A stretch of 64,000 bases of DNA, taken from Psychrobacillus vulpis (GTDB taxonomy: Bacteria; Bacillota; Bacilli; Bacillales_A; Planococcaceae). The notes under the pieces are model-generated. The model ran no database searches and was not told the DNA's origin. It worked only from the letters and a program-made list of their open reading frames with translations. The stretch is from positions 1 through 64,000 of the forward strand of contig NZ_VDGI01000015.1 in assembly GCF_006861825.1 (NCBI RefSeq), read 5' to 3'. A program made the translations under genes and the position numbers. How positions within the stretch are numbered: position 1 is the stretch's first letter; the number at the start of each line of letters is the position of its first letter. Below are positions 8,388 to 16,102 of the stretch, piece by piece.

Positions 8388-8726
8388 TAAAGGTGTTTTA
8401 TATATGTCTCATATCGCTATGGCAGTCTATCCCTCTACTTTTTTTAGTTTTTGAGACAACATTTTGCTGACTTTGCCAGAGAGGTTTGTCTAATAGCCCG
8501 ATTCATAAGAAAATCGTTGAAATGGCTCCCTTTCCGCGGGCGTTGCCTCAGCCTCCTCGCGCAGCACGGGGGTCTTCGGCTAACGCTATTCCCGCAGGAG
8601 TGTCGCCTTTTTCAACGATTTTCTATAAATAAAGTAGAGTGTGGATTTTTGGATCCCCTCTACTTTTTATTGTTTTTGAGACAATCCCATCGCTCTTTTG
8701 AAACGATAGTTTTTCAGTGCCCTTAG
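8388..8726. repeat. Repeat region downstream of the IS, including palindromic repeat P copy 2 (8508-8624)
   Basis: No gene is credible here. After the IS end, 8433-8445 completes the GTAGAG..CTCTAC hairpin interrupted by the IS. A second P repeat lies at 8508-8624 with intact AGAAAATCGTTGAAA and TTTTTCAACGATTTTCT ends. It is followed by another GTAGAG..CTCTAC hairpin (about 8634-8667) and by an element end TTTTTCAGTGCCC near 8710-8722. TGAGACAA, matching the IS tip, recurs at about 8452 and 8682. Confidence 0.8.
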
Positions 8727-9542
8727 TTATAATTCGGAGCAGTCTTTTTGTGATAGTTTTTGATGTATATATTCCATTATTGGAATAGCTATGTCTTTTT
8801 TAGTTGTTTGAAAATAGGATCTTGCTCCTACTGGGTCTTCAATTTCATTGAATAACCAACTTCCATCAGGAAGTAAAAGAAAGTCGATGCCAATATAATC
8901 ACTTTTTAGTGCGTTAGCAATTTTTTCTACTTCGGCAAGTTGTTGATTATTTAATATATACTCTTCTACTGTTCCACCTAATGTAAAATTTGACTTAAAG
9001 CTATTTTTCGCACCAATTCTTTTGACGGCGCCGATGACGGATGTTCCTAACATAAAAACTCGAACATCTGTAGCATTTGTTTCGATATAAGGTTGGGCAA
9101 TTATCATTTTAGAAGAATGGTTTTCTAGAAAAATTTCTACATTATCATTCGTATGTAGTAATTCTACTTGGGTACCCCCATGACCATCGACTGTTTTTAA
9201 GATAACTGGATATTTATTAATATCTAAAGCAGTTTTAATTATTTTAGTTGGAACAGTAGCAATGCCAAGAAGCTGAACAAGTTGAATTGCCTTCCACTTA
9301 TCATTTGCAATAACATTCACTTCTGAACGATTAAACATAGGGACATTCCGTTGTTCCAATTGTTTTGAAAGCTTTGGATTTCTTGCTCTGAAAAAGATGA
9401 AATCAACCTCCGGAATAGATGCACATTGGTCATCTAAAACGGTAAGAGAATGTCCATTGTTTTCAGCAGCTTTTACCAATCGGTCTATAAAACTCTGATT
9501 TCTTTCTATTTCTTTAAATTCATAGATAAGGATGCCCTTCAT
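8727..9542 (-). CDS. ATP-grasp ligase, divergent RimK-like, gene 2 of the pair
   Basis: A 271-aa protein with the ATP-grasp layout: an N-terminal Rossmann-like lobe (1 to about 85), the ATP-binding strand YPVILKTVDGHGGTQV (about 113-128), a TDVRVFMLG strand and the metal-binding end GIDFLLLPDGSWLFNEIED. The RimK Glu-x-Asn pair appears as Glu-Ile-Glu-Asp, so it has diverged from the first gene. ATP-grasp enzymes join a carboxylate to an amine through an acyl phosphate; the substrate is unknown. Its ATG overlaps the stop of the upstream ligase by 4 bases, so the two are coupled. Its last codons form one arm of the split terminator, suggesting the original 3' end may have differed slightly. Confidence 0.8.
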   Translation of the reverse strand: MKGILIYEFKEIERNQSFIDRLVKAAENNGHSLTVLDDQCASIPEVDFIFFRARNPKLSKQLEQRNVPMFNRSEVNVIANDKWKAIQLVQLLGIATVPTKIIKTALDINKYPVILKTVDGHGGTQVELLHTNDNVEIFLENHSSKMIIAQPYIETNATDVRVFMLGTSVIGAVKRIGAKNSFKSNFTLGGTVEEYILNNQQLAEVEKIANALKSDYIGIDFLLLPDGSWLFNEIEDPVGARSYFQTTKKDIAIPIMEYIHQKLSQKDCSEL

Positions 9543-10417
9543 ATTACAACAGCACCAATTTTGGAAAGTATATAGTTGATCATTGCATCTCCCACATTGA
9601 TACCGGTTACATTGTAAATATTACGGATATGTGCAACGCCATTTACTTCACAAACAAGTGGTTCTTCATTTTCTCCAAATAGTAAGTCGACTCCTGCAAA
9701 CTCTGCATTCAATGCCCCCGCAGCTTGGATAGCAACTTCCTTTTGTCTTTCCGTTAAGATAATTTGTGATGCAGTCCCACCATTTGTAATATTTGCGCGG
9801 AAATCTGTCTGTGATTGGCGATGCATACATGCAACAACTTGTCCACCGACCACATTGACGCGAATGTCGCGACCACGGCTTGAAGCAACAAATGCTTGAA
9901 ATACATATTCAATTCCTTTTAGTTCTTCTACTTTTTCAAAAAATTGCTCTCTAGTTTCTATTAAATATACTTTCATTCCAAAGGAACCATGTGCTTCTTT
10001 AATAATCATAGGAAGTCCAATTGTTTCTAATACTTGTTCATAATAGCCGGTATGTTGAATCGAAAATTCTGGATACACTTTTGGTGCAATAATTGTTAGA
10101 GGCATTGGAACCTGTGCTTTTGCTAATGCCATATATTGGCGAGCTTTATTGTCACAAATTTCAATAACGTCAGGGTCATTAAAAACAGGTATTCCTTCAT
10201 TTTTTAAATACTTGGCAAGTAATATGTCTTTGTCAAGAAAGACAACAAAATCAGGTTTTGTTGTTAAACTTTGTTGAACGTTCATTAAGAGCTCATAATT
10301 TTTCACTAAAGTTGCTTGAATTCCTTGCTTTTCAGCTGCTTCTTGAAGGAGGAGCGCTTGATCAATAAATTTATCATGTGTAAGACTACCATTGTATACG
10401 ATCCAACATGTTTGCAT
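9539..10417 (-). CDS. RimK-family ATP-grasp ligase, gene 1 of the pair
   Basis: A 292-aa RimK-type amino acid ligase. Seen: FLDKDILLAKYL in the N-lobe, a CDNKARQY segment, MIIKEAHGSFGMKVYLI as the ATP-binding strands (about 145-161), GRDIRVNVVG, and the metal site GVDLLFG..PLVCEVNG with Asp, Glu and Asn in place as in RimK. RimK members add alpha-linked glutamate to proteins or peptides, or make cofactor tails; the target here cannot be read from sequence. The gene is divergent from folC (87 bases between starts), another ATP-dependent glutamate ligase, and coupled to the second ATP-grasp gene. The start ATG 10417 follows a GGAGG site on the minus strand. Confidence 0.85.
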   Translation of the reverse strand: MQTCWIVYNGSLTHDKFIDQALLLQEAAEKQGIQATLVKNYELLMNVQQSLTTKPDFVVFLDKDILLAKYLKNEGIPVFNDPDVIEICDNKARQYMALAKAQVPMPLTIIAPKVYPEFSIQHTGYYEQVLETIGLPMIIKEAHGSFGMKVYLIETREQFFEKVEELKGIEYVFQAFVASSRGRDIRVNVVGGQVVACMHRQSQTDFRANITNGGTASQIILTERQKEVAIQAAGALNAEFAGVDLLFGENEEPLVCEVNGVAHIRNIYNVTGINVGDAMINYILSKIGAVVI

Positions 10418-10504
10418 AATGAATGACCTCCGCTAATGCGTGTTATAATAGTGTTCATATGAAGTTTAGCACGAAATTTAATAAGACGGAATAGGGTGAA
10501 GTAT

Positions 10505-11728
10505 GTGGAAATAACTAATTTTTATAGATATAAAAAAAAGTGGAATATTGAAAGTGAAAATACGATAAAACCGGGATTAGAATCGATCCAAAAAGCAATG
10601 ATAAAACTCGGTAATCCTCAAAACAGACATCGAGTGATTCACGTAGCTGGAACAAACGGTAAAGGCTCTACGATTGCATTTTTAAGTGCTCTTGCAAAAG
10701 AACATGGACTAACTTATGGATCATTTACATCTCCATGTATTATCGATGTACATGATCAAATCCAAATAAACGGACAAAATGTAACAGTAGAACAAATGGA
10801 TAGAGCTTTTCAAAAAATGCAATTGGCTGAACTAAGTGGAAAGCTAACTAATTTTGAATTATTGACAGTAACTGCTTTTTTAGTTTTTGAGCTAGAAGAT
10901 TTAGATGTTGTGTTTATAGAGGCAGGTATGGGGGGAAGATTCGATAGTACAAATATAATGGAAAACGCTATTGCTGTCATTCCAAGTATTTCGATTGATC
11001 ATACAAACTTTTTAGGAGATACAATAGAAAAAATTAGTTGGCATAAGGCAGGGATTTTAAAAGAGAGTGGCAAATTAGTTATAGGTAAGTTATTAGAGGG
11101 AGCAAGAAATGTGATTTTTCAAGAGGCAAATGAAAAAAATACAACGGTCATTGAATATACAAAAGATTTTAAAATGAATAACCATAACTATACATATAAG
11201 AATATTCAAATTGCCAACCTTTATCCTCAAATGATAGGAACCCATCAGTTATCGAATATGGCATTAGCTCTCACTGCATTTATTGAATGTGGATTTATAT
11301 TAGAAGAAAGTAGTGTCCGAGCAGCGGTGCAGCGTGCCTCTTTACGAGGTAGAATGGAAAAGGTATGGGATAATGTTTATTTCGATGGAGCACATAACGA
11401 AGCAAGTATAGATGCTCTAGTTGAAACAATGCGAATTTATTTTCAAGATAAACAAATACACTTTATTGTTGGGGTATTAAAAGATAAAGATTATTTATAT
11501 ATGTTAAGAAAGTTAGAGGATGTTGGTTCGTCTTTTGAATTTGTTGACTTCCAACATGAAAGAGCATTATCCGCTTCTGAATTATTAAAACACTGCTCAG
11601 CTAGTCAAAAACACATTACTAAAGATATGGAAAAAATCCATTTTAAGAAAAATGATGATTCTAATATTACAATTGTCACAGGATCATTATATTTCCTTAC
11701 AGAAGTAAGAAGAAAAACAGGTAAATAG
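10505..11728 (+). CDS. folC: Folylpolyglutamate synthase / dihydrofolate synthase
   Basis: Mur-ligase-fold enzyme that adds glutamate to dihydropteroate or folates. Seen: about 407 aa, P-loop HVAGTNGKGST (46-56), the fingerprint EAGMGGRFDSTN, SIDHTNFLG, a lysine-bearing ISWHKAGI, and DGAHNEAS in the C-terminal domain. I place the start at GTG 10505, six bases after AGGGTG; GTG 10496 is an in-frame alternative with a worse site. It is divergent from the ATP-grasp pair. In Bacillus it sits right after valS, so the pair and the insertion are extra here. Confidence 0.92.
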   Translation: MEITNFYRYKKKWNIESENTIKPGLESIQKAMIKLGNPQNRHRVIHVAGTNGKGSTIAFLSALAKEHGLTYGSFTSPCIIDVHDQIQINGQNVTVEQMDRAFQKMQLAELSGKLTNFELLTVTAFLVFELEDLDVVFIEAGMGGRFDSTNIMENAIAVIPSISIDHTNFLGDTIEKISWHKAGILKESGKLVIGKLLEGARNVIFQEANEKNTTVIEYTKDFKMNNHNYTYKNIQIANLYPQMIGTHQLSNMALALTAFIECGFILEESSVRAAVQRASLRGRMEKVWDNVYFDGAHNEASIDALVETMRIYFQDKQIHFIVGVLKDKDYLYMLRKLEDVGSSFEFVDFQHERALSASELLKHCSASQKHITKDMEKIHFKKNDDSNITIVTGSLYFLTEVRRKTGK

Positions 11729-11731
11729 TAT

Positions 11732-11762
11732 TTGAAATTTTCTATAATTTCTGTGATATAAT
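11732..11762 (+). promoter_or_regulatory. Extended -10 promoter of the diguanylate cyclase gene
   Basis: TATAAT at 11757-11762 is preceded by TG one base away (TGATATAAT), an extended -10. A TTGAAA at 11732-11737 stands 19 bases upstream, slightly far for a -35. Confidence 0.5.
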
Positions 11763-11827
11763 AAATCTGATCATGAAATATGCTATTAGTAGTGGTTAAT
11801 ATATACTAAAAGGAGAATAATAGTCCT

Positions 11828-13531
11828 ATGGATATTTCAGATAAAGCCAAGAAGAATATATACATCCTATGGATATTAACTGTGCCTTTTGGTATTTATT
11901 TGGTCTATCATTTTGCATCGAGTAGGCAGATTGAATGGGATACATTTATTTTCTTAATAGTCTTAGGGTTGCTTACTACCATATTTCCCTTTTTTATTTC
12001 TGGAACTACGATGTTTCTTGTGCAGTGGGTTACACTCGCAGTCTATTTAAATTATGGAATACTTGCAGAATTACTCGTTATGCAATTGTGTTTAATACCA
12101 ATTGCTTACCATATGAAAACGAACAAAGAAAATGCTTATCGAATTGTTTATAGTTCCTTTATGTTTTTTCTTATTTCAGTAGCTTGTGGTTCAATTGCTC
12201 ACTTTTTTGGATACAATTTAGGTACATTAGTAGTGAAAGAGGTATTAATATTCGGTTCTATTTACTCTATAATTTATATCCTTTTAAATCACGTACTATT
12301 ATTTATCCGTGAGTCCGTTACTGGGAAAAATCCTAGGTTTTTTACAAAAGATTTTTTCTGGGATCTAGCTGGGTTAATAATGACGTTACCTTTTGGACTT
12401 AGTTTATACTTACTTGAAAATTATATAGGTACTAGTGCTTTTTGGTTACTTGGAATTCCTTTTATTATGATTACTTTATTAGTAAGACTATATAGTGACT
12501 CAGAAAAAGTAAATGCTGATCTCAACAAAGCAAGTGAGTTCGGCCATGAAATGGCAGAACGAATGACTGGTAAAGAAATCATTGATATGTTTATTGGTCG
12601 AATTGCGAATATGTTTCCAATGGATTCGGCTTACATTGTGGACTATTTTAAGGGACAATTTTTGATTCTACGTGCAATTGAAGATGGTGAGAACAAAGAA
12701 CTCCACTTTTCTCATGAAGATATAAAAGATAGTCTTGCAGGTATTGGATATGAAAAAGGAGTTCCAATATTATATAATAAGCAATCTGAATGGCTCCATA
12801 TTAAACCACCTTTTCTTACATCTGATATGCAAAGTGTTATGTGTGTGCCAATATACCGAAATCAGAAGATAGAAGGCGTGCTAGTTCTGGCTTCTAGAAA
12901 TAAGCATGCATTTGAAGCATATCAATTAAAAATTATTCATTTGCTTTGTTCATATTTTGCTGTTTCTGTAGAAAAAGCTAAGTATGTAAGTAATGCCGTT
13001 GCTAAAAGTGAACGGTGTGAATTAACGAAAATTTATAATTATCGTTATTTGGACAAGCAATTGCGAAATGATATGGATAGATTGGCATTAGGGCAATATA
13101 ATTCGTTGTCACTTATCATGATGGATATCGATAAATTTAAAGTTGTTAATGATTCGTATGGTCATCATAGTGGTAATATTATTCTGCAAGATTTTGCAAA
13201 AATTATTAGTGAAGAAATCGGACTGAATGGGACTGTAGCAAGGTATGGAGGAGAAGAGTTCGTTATTTTACTACCTAATTATTCGAAAATAGAAGCGAAG
13301 AATCTTGCGGAACAACTTAGAAGAAAAATCGAAAACACACCATTTATTGTTCAATTGGATTTAGATGAAGTTGCAAGTGAAGAAATTATATTCATTACTA
13401 CGAGTATTGGAGTCTCTACATCACCGGATGACAGTGATGAAGGAATGTCACTATTGCGCAATGCAGATCGTGCACTTTACATTGGTGCGAAGCAAGCAGG
13501 AAGAAATAAAGTAGCAGAATACGTGAAGTAG
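11828..13531 (+). CDS. Membrane diguanylate cyclase with GAF and GGDEF domains
   Basis: Family role: makes cyclic di-GMP from two GTP. Seen: 567 aa. The first 220 residues hold about six hydrophobic membrane segments. A GAF-like region follows (about 235-385; MCVPIYRNQKIEGVLVLASR). The GGDEF domain (about 395-567) has DIDKFKVVNDSYGH and an active-type signature RYGGEEF with GGEEF at 474-478. The inhibitory RxxD site expected five residues upstream is replaced by Gly-Leu-Asn-Gly, so product inhibition is probably weak. It stands alone with its own promoter and a strong terminator at 13546-13579. The signal sensed is unknown. Confidence 0.9.
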   Translation: MDISDKAKKNIYILWILTVPFGIYLVYHFASSRQIEWDTFIFLIVLGLLTTIFPFFISGTTMFLVQWVTLAVYLNYGILAELLVMQLCLIPIAYHMKTNKENAYRIVYSSFMFFLISVACGSIAHFFGYNLGTLVVKEVLIFGSIYSIIYILLNHVLLFIRESVTGKNPRFFTKDFFWDLAGLIMTLPFGLSLYLLENYIGTSAFWLLGIPFIMITLLVRLYSDSEKVNADLNKASEFGHEMAERMTGKEIIDMFIGRIANMFPMDSAYIVDYFKGQFLILRAIEDGENKELHFSHEDIKDSLAGIGYEKGVPILYNKQSEWLHIKPPFLTSDMQSVMCVPIYRNQKIEGVLVLASRNKHAFEAYQLKIIHLLCSYFAVSVEKAKYVSNAVAKSERCELTKIYNYRYLDKQLRNDMDRLALGQYNSLSLIMMDIDKFKVVNDSYGHHSGNIILQDFAKIISEEIGLNGTVARYGGEEFVILLPNYSKIEAKNLAEQLRRKIENTPFIVQLDLDEVASEEIIFITTSIGVSTSPDDSDEGMSLLRNADRALYIGAKQAGRNKVAEYVK

Positions 13532-13545
13532 ATTAATAGTGAATT

Positions 13546-13579
13546 AATACCAATTAGATTATATTCTAATTGGTATTTT
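13546..13579 (+). terminator. Intrinsic terminator after the diguanylate cyclase
   Basis: Perfect 13-bp arms AATACCAATTAGA and TCTAATTGGTATT with a 6-base loop, followed by TT. It is AT-rich but long. Confidence 0.75.
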
Positions 13580-13612
13580 AATACGACCTCGTAATTCCTG
13601 TTTCAAACTTAA

Positions 13613-13894
13613 GTGATGGTAGAAAAAGTAGAGGAAAAAACAACTGTTGTACCTGATATCAAGCCTACTCCATCTATTGAAGAGAACACAGGAGAGGAAA
13701 CTGTTGGAGAAAAAGAACAACCTACCAAAACTGAAAAACCTTTAGTACGAAAATATGTCGTAAAAAATAGGGACACTCTTTTTTCCATTTCGATAAAGTT
13801 TTACGGCTCACGAAAAGGAGAAACGCTTATTAAAAATGCTAACAATAAAAGATCTGATATTGTCATTATTGGAGAAACACTTGTAATACCATAA
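13613..13894 (+). pseudogene. LysM-domain protein, probably an N-terminally lost remnant
   Basis: An open frame of about 93 aa. Its C-terminal half (about 46-93) is a LysM domain: YVVKNRDTLFSISIKFYGS, then NNKRSDIVIIGETLVIP. LysM binds N-acetylglucosamine polymers such as peptidoglycan. The preceding part is an acidic Pro/Thr/Glu linker of the kind that normally connects a membrane anchor to LysM, but no signal or membrane segment is present. The upstream cyclase terminator ends 34 bases before, and no ribosome site precedes the GTG/ATG starts at 13613/13616. I read this as the tail of a membrane-anchored LysM protein that lost its front; an unexpressed frame is equally consistent. Confidence 0.55.
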
Positions 13895-13917
13895 AATTAT
13901 GAAAATAAGAGGTTGCA

Positions 13918-14673
13918 ATGATTACTGTCATCACTATATTTTTTTTCATTTATGGATTAATATTCGGTTCATTTTTCAATGTTGTAGGCTTACGTGTCCC
14001 CAAAGGGGAATCTATCGTTCGGCCGCCATCCCATTGCACCGTTTGTAATAGGAAATTGACTATACTAGATTTAATACCTGTTTTTTCCTATCTATTTTTG
14101 AAAGGACAATGTAGAGAATGTGGCGAGAAGATACATTGGGTGTATCCAGTAATGGAGCTTGCTACAGGTTTATTATTTGCAATTGCATTTCTTGAACTAG
14201 GCTTTTCTAAAGAACTGATTGTCGCTATATTATTTTTATCGATGCTTGTGATCATTACTGTTTCAGATATAGCGTATATGCTTATTCCAAATAAAATTCT
14301 TCTCTTTTTTTTAATTCCTTTAATAGGGGCTAGAATCTTATCGCCTCTTACACCATGGTGGGATAGTATTTTAGGAGCAGTAATTGGTTTTGGTGTGTTA
14401 TATTTGATTGCGATTATGTCGAAAGGCGGCATGGGTGGAGGAGATATTAAACTATTTTTTGTTATAGGTACTGTGTTAGGTGTGTCTTTAACGTTACTAA
14501 CATTGTTTTTAGCTTCTCTGTTTGGAGCTGTCTTTGGCATAATAATATTAAAAAAATATAACAAAGGACGGAAAACTCCTATCCCATTTGGTCCATCGAT
14601 TGCGATTGGATCGATTATTTCTTATTTTTACGGAGAAGCATTTGTCGACTGGTATGTGAATTTGTTTTTTTAA
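13918..14673 (+). CDS. comC: Prepilin peptidase / N-methyltransferase ComC
   Basis: Polytopic membrane aspartyl protease that cleaves and methylates type IV-like prepilins of the competence pseudopilus. Seen: 251 aa. After a first membrane helix the cytosolic loop has the two CxxC pairs C40-C43 and C65-C68. The catalytic aspartates are D117 in VSDIAYMLIPN and D176 in GGGDIKLF. Seven or so further hydrophobic segments follow. The start ATG follows GAGGTTGCA. It lies between folC and a spoIIB-like gene, as in Bacillus. It implies that a com pseudopilus operon is encoded elsewhere. Confidence 0.95.
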   Translation: MITVITIFFFIYGLIFGSFFNVVGLRVPKGESIVRPPSHCTVCNRKLTILDLIPVFSYLFLKGQCRECGEKIHWVYPVMELATGLLFAIAFLELGFSKELIVAILFLSMLVIITVSDIAYMLIPNKILLFFLIPLIGARILSPLTPWWDSILGAVIGFGVLYLIAIMSKGGMGGGDIKLFFVIGTVLGVSLTLLTLFLASLFGAVFGIIILKKYNKGRKTPIPFGPSIAIGSIISYFYGEAFVDWYVNLFF

Positions 14674-14689
14674 CACGATAAATTTTTTG

Positions 14690-14719
14690 GACGAGCCGAC
14701 ATAGGTCTAGTCTTTTTTT
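14690..14719 (+). terminator. Probable intrinsic terminator after comC
   Basis: GACGAGCC and GGTCTAGTC pair imperfectly around a short loop and are followed by TTTTTTT. The stem has one bulge, so strength is uncertain. Confidence 0.5.
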
Positions 14720-14761
14720 ACTTTTTACATGTTAAGGTGGTGGGTAAAAGGGGGGGGTATC

Positions 14762-15406
14762 ATGCCAATTAGAAGGCGAAACCCGAGAAATAAAGTAATA
14801 TTAGCGGGTATGCAAGGACTAGTTATTGGTGTTGTGGGAGTATTACTTTTCGGTTTTATATTAAACTATTCGAATGACAAGAAAGTGGAAGAACAAGTTT
14901 CTACACCAACAGAGGAAGAGAAAGTAGATAAAGATGATAAAGGTGAAAAAGTAGAGGTAACAGCTGATGCTGCTCTCCCTTTTAAAGCAAAGCAATATGG
15001 TTTGTTTACAACGAAAGAAAGTGCTGTTGCCTTTATGAGTGAACAGCCTAGCTTAGAAAAAGCGGGTATTGTAAGTGTGGATAATCAGTTTTATGTGTGG
15101 AGTCAGCTTTATGTTAATGATGTAGGCACAGTTGGGACTGAAGCACTTCCTACTTTTATTAAGCCAATGTTTGTATCCACGAAAAGCTGTGAAGATAAAA
15201 AATTGAAAAATTTGATGAATCTTTTACAGGAAGAAAAATTATCAAAAAATTATTTTGAATCTATTGCTAAAAAAGAAGAGTATCCAGACGATTTGATGAA
15301 CATAGTTGCCGCGATAACAAGTTTTTCAGATGAATCTTCAGTTATTAGATTACATCTATTTACACATTATTTAGAACAAAATGAGTGCTTAAAATTGAGT
15401 TTTTAA
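14762..15406 (+). CDS. SpoIIB-position membrane protein
   Basis: A 214-aa protein with a basic N-terminus (PIRRRNPRNK), one membrane segment (about residues 17-34, GLVIGVVGVLLFGFIL), a charged linker and an extracytoplasmic domain beginning near LPFKAKQYGLFTTKESA. That domain opening resembles SPOR-type repeats (Y..G.F..KESA.AF). The position between comC and maf is that of spoIIB, whose product localises septal peptidoglycan enzymes at engulfment; assignment rests mainly on this. The start ATG 14762 follows a run of G; a longer frame from 14729 lacks a site. Confidence 0.6.
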   Translation: MPIRRRNPRNKVILAGMQGLVIGVVGVLLFGFILNYSNDKKVEEQVSTPTEEEKVDKDDKGEKVEVTADAALPFKAKQYGLFTTKESAVAFMSEQPSLEKAGIVSVDNQFYVWSQLYVNDVGTVGTEALPTFIKPMFVSTKSCEDKKLKNLMNLLQEEKLSKNYFESIAKKEEYPDDLMNIVAAITSFSDESSVIRLHLFTHYLEQNECLKLSF

Positions 15407-15458
15407 GGCTTTTATTAAGCCAAAATACAATTATGCGGTTTTTATGACAATTTCCATT

Positions 15459-15487
15459 TTTACAATTCTTTTGTATTCTATTGTAAA
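15459..15487. promoter_or_regulatory. Dyad TTTACAAT-N13-ATTGTAAA before maf
   Basis: Perfect 8-bp arms (15459-15466 and 15480-15487) lie directly against the G-rich ribosome site of maf. In RNA the hairpin would end one base before the site; in DNA it could be an operator. No family is recognised. Confidence 0.35.
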
Positions 15488-15499
15488 GGGGGAATATAC

Positions 15500-16102
15500 A
15501 TGAAACTCATAGCGAACAAAAACATAATTTTAGCAACTGAATCACCAAGAAGAAAAGAATTATTTAGTATATTAGGGATTCCATTTGAAGTACAACCATC
15601 TGGAATCGTTGAAACATTAGATGGAGTTTATACTCCAGAAGAAATGGCGATAAAAATTGCGCATAATAAAGCAATCGTGATTGCAGAAAAAAATCCAGAT
15701 GCAGTAGTAATTGGTGCAGATACAACTGTGAGAATCAATGAAGAGTTACTAACTAAACCATCAGATAAACTTCAAGCAAAAGAATTTATGAAAAAATTAT
15801 CTGGTAACACACATCAAGTAATTACTGGTGTTTCTATTTTAGGTGCTAATGTAAGCATAGCATTTGCGGAATCTACGCTAGTAAAGTTTTATGACCTTAC
15901 AGATGAGCAAATTGATGCTTATGTCCAATCAGGAGATCCATTAGATAAAGCAGGTGGATATGGAATTCAAACGATGGGGGGACTCTTCGTTGAAAAGATT
16001 CAAGGAGATTACAATAATGTAGTAGGTTTGCCTATTAGTCGTTTATTTCAAACTTTGTTGAAGCTTGAGTTAATAGAATTCGACAAGGAGTTAACTAAAT
16101 GA
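15500..16102 (+). CDS. maf: Maf/YhdE nucleotide pyrophosphatase
   Basis: Family role: hydrolyses non-canonical or modified nucleoside triphosphates (dTTP/UTP and methylated forms) and affects septation. Seen: 200 aa, the usual size. The opening ATESPRRKELFSILGIPFEV matches the Maf signature, with the catalytic-acid strand VVIGADTTV (about 71-79) and DKAGGYGIQ towards the C-terminus. The start ATG follows AAAGGGGGA. Its stop overlaps the radC start by 4 bases, so translation is coupled. Confidence 0.95.
   Translation: MKLIANKNIILATESPRRKELFSILGIPFEVQPSGIVETLDGVYTPEEMAIKIAHNKAIVIAEKNPDAVVIGADTTVRINEELLTKPSDKLQAKEFMKKLSGNTHQVITGVSILGANVSIAFAESTLVKFYDLTDEQIDAYVQSGDPLDKAGGYGIQTMGGLFVEKIQGDYNNVVGLPISRLFQTLLKLELIEFDKELTK

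Larger units (their letters stand above)
7154..8411 (+). mobile_element. IS3-family insertion sequence, complete
   Basis: A 1258-bp element. The left end TGAGACAATATAAAACACC (7154 on) is matched in inverse by GGTGTTTTATATATGTCTCA (ending 8411), an imperfect inverted repeat of about 22 bp. A TAT triplet flanks both sides (7151-7153 and 8412-8414), a 3-bp target duplication as expected for IS3. It carries orfA and orfB in -1 relation with an AAAAAAG slip site at 7497-7503. It has landed in the loop of a GTAGAG (7112-7117) / CTCTAC (8433-8438) hairpin. Both reading frames are intact, so it may be active. Confidence 0.92.
6892..8749. other. Bidirectional terminator split by a nested insertion
   Basis: The 17-base arm AAAAAGACTGCTCCGAA at 6892-6908, right after the valS stop, is the exact inverse of TTCGGAGCAGTCTTTTT at 8733-8749, which also encodes the last codons of the convergent ATP-grasp gene. 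Together they would form a strong bidirectional terminator if adjacent, but about 1.8 kb of repeats and an IS now sit in the loop. Element-like ends GAGGCACTGAAAAAGTCAC (6916-6934) and TTTTTCAGTGCCC (8710-8722) bound the insert. Confidence 0.7.

Noticed and set aside
8451-8726. 91-aa open frame after the IS
   Set aside because: It lies wholly in P repeat sequence, and similar frames appear at every other P copy.
14088-14564. 158-aa minus-strand frame inside comC
   Set aside because: Antisense shadow of a well-conserved membrane protein, with no ribosome site and low-complexity composition.
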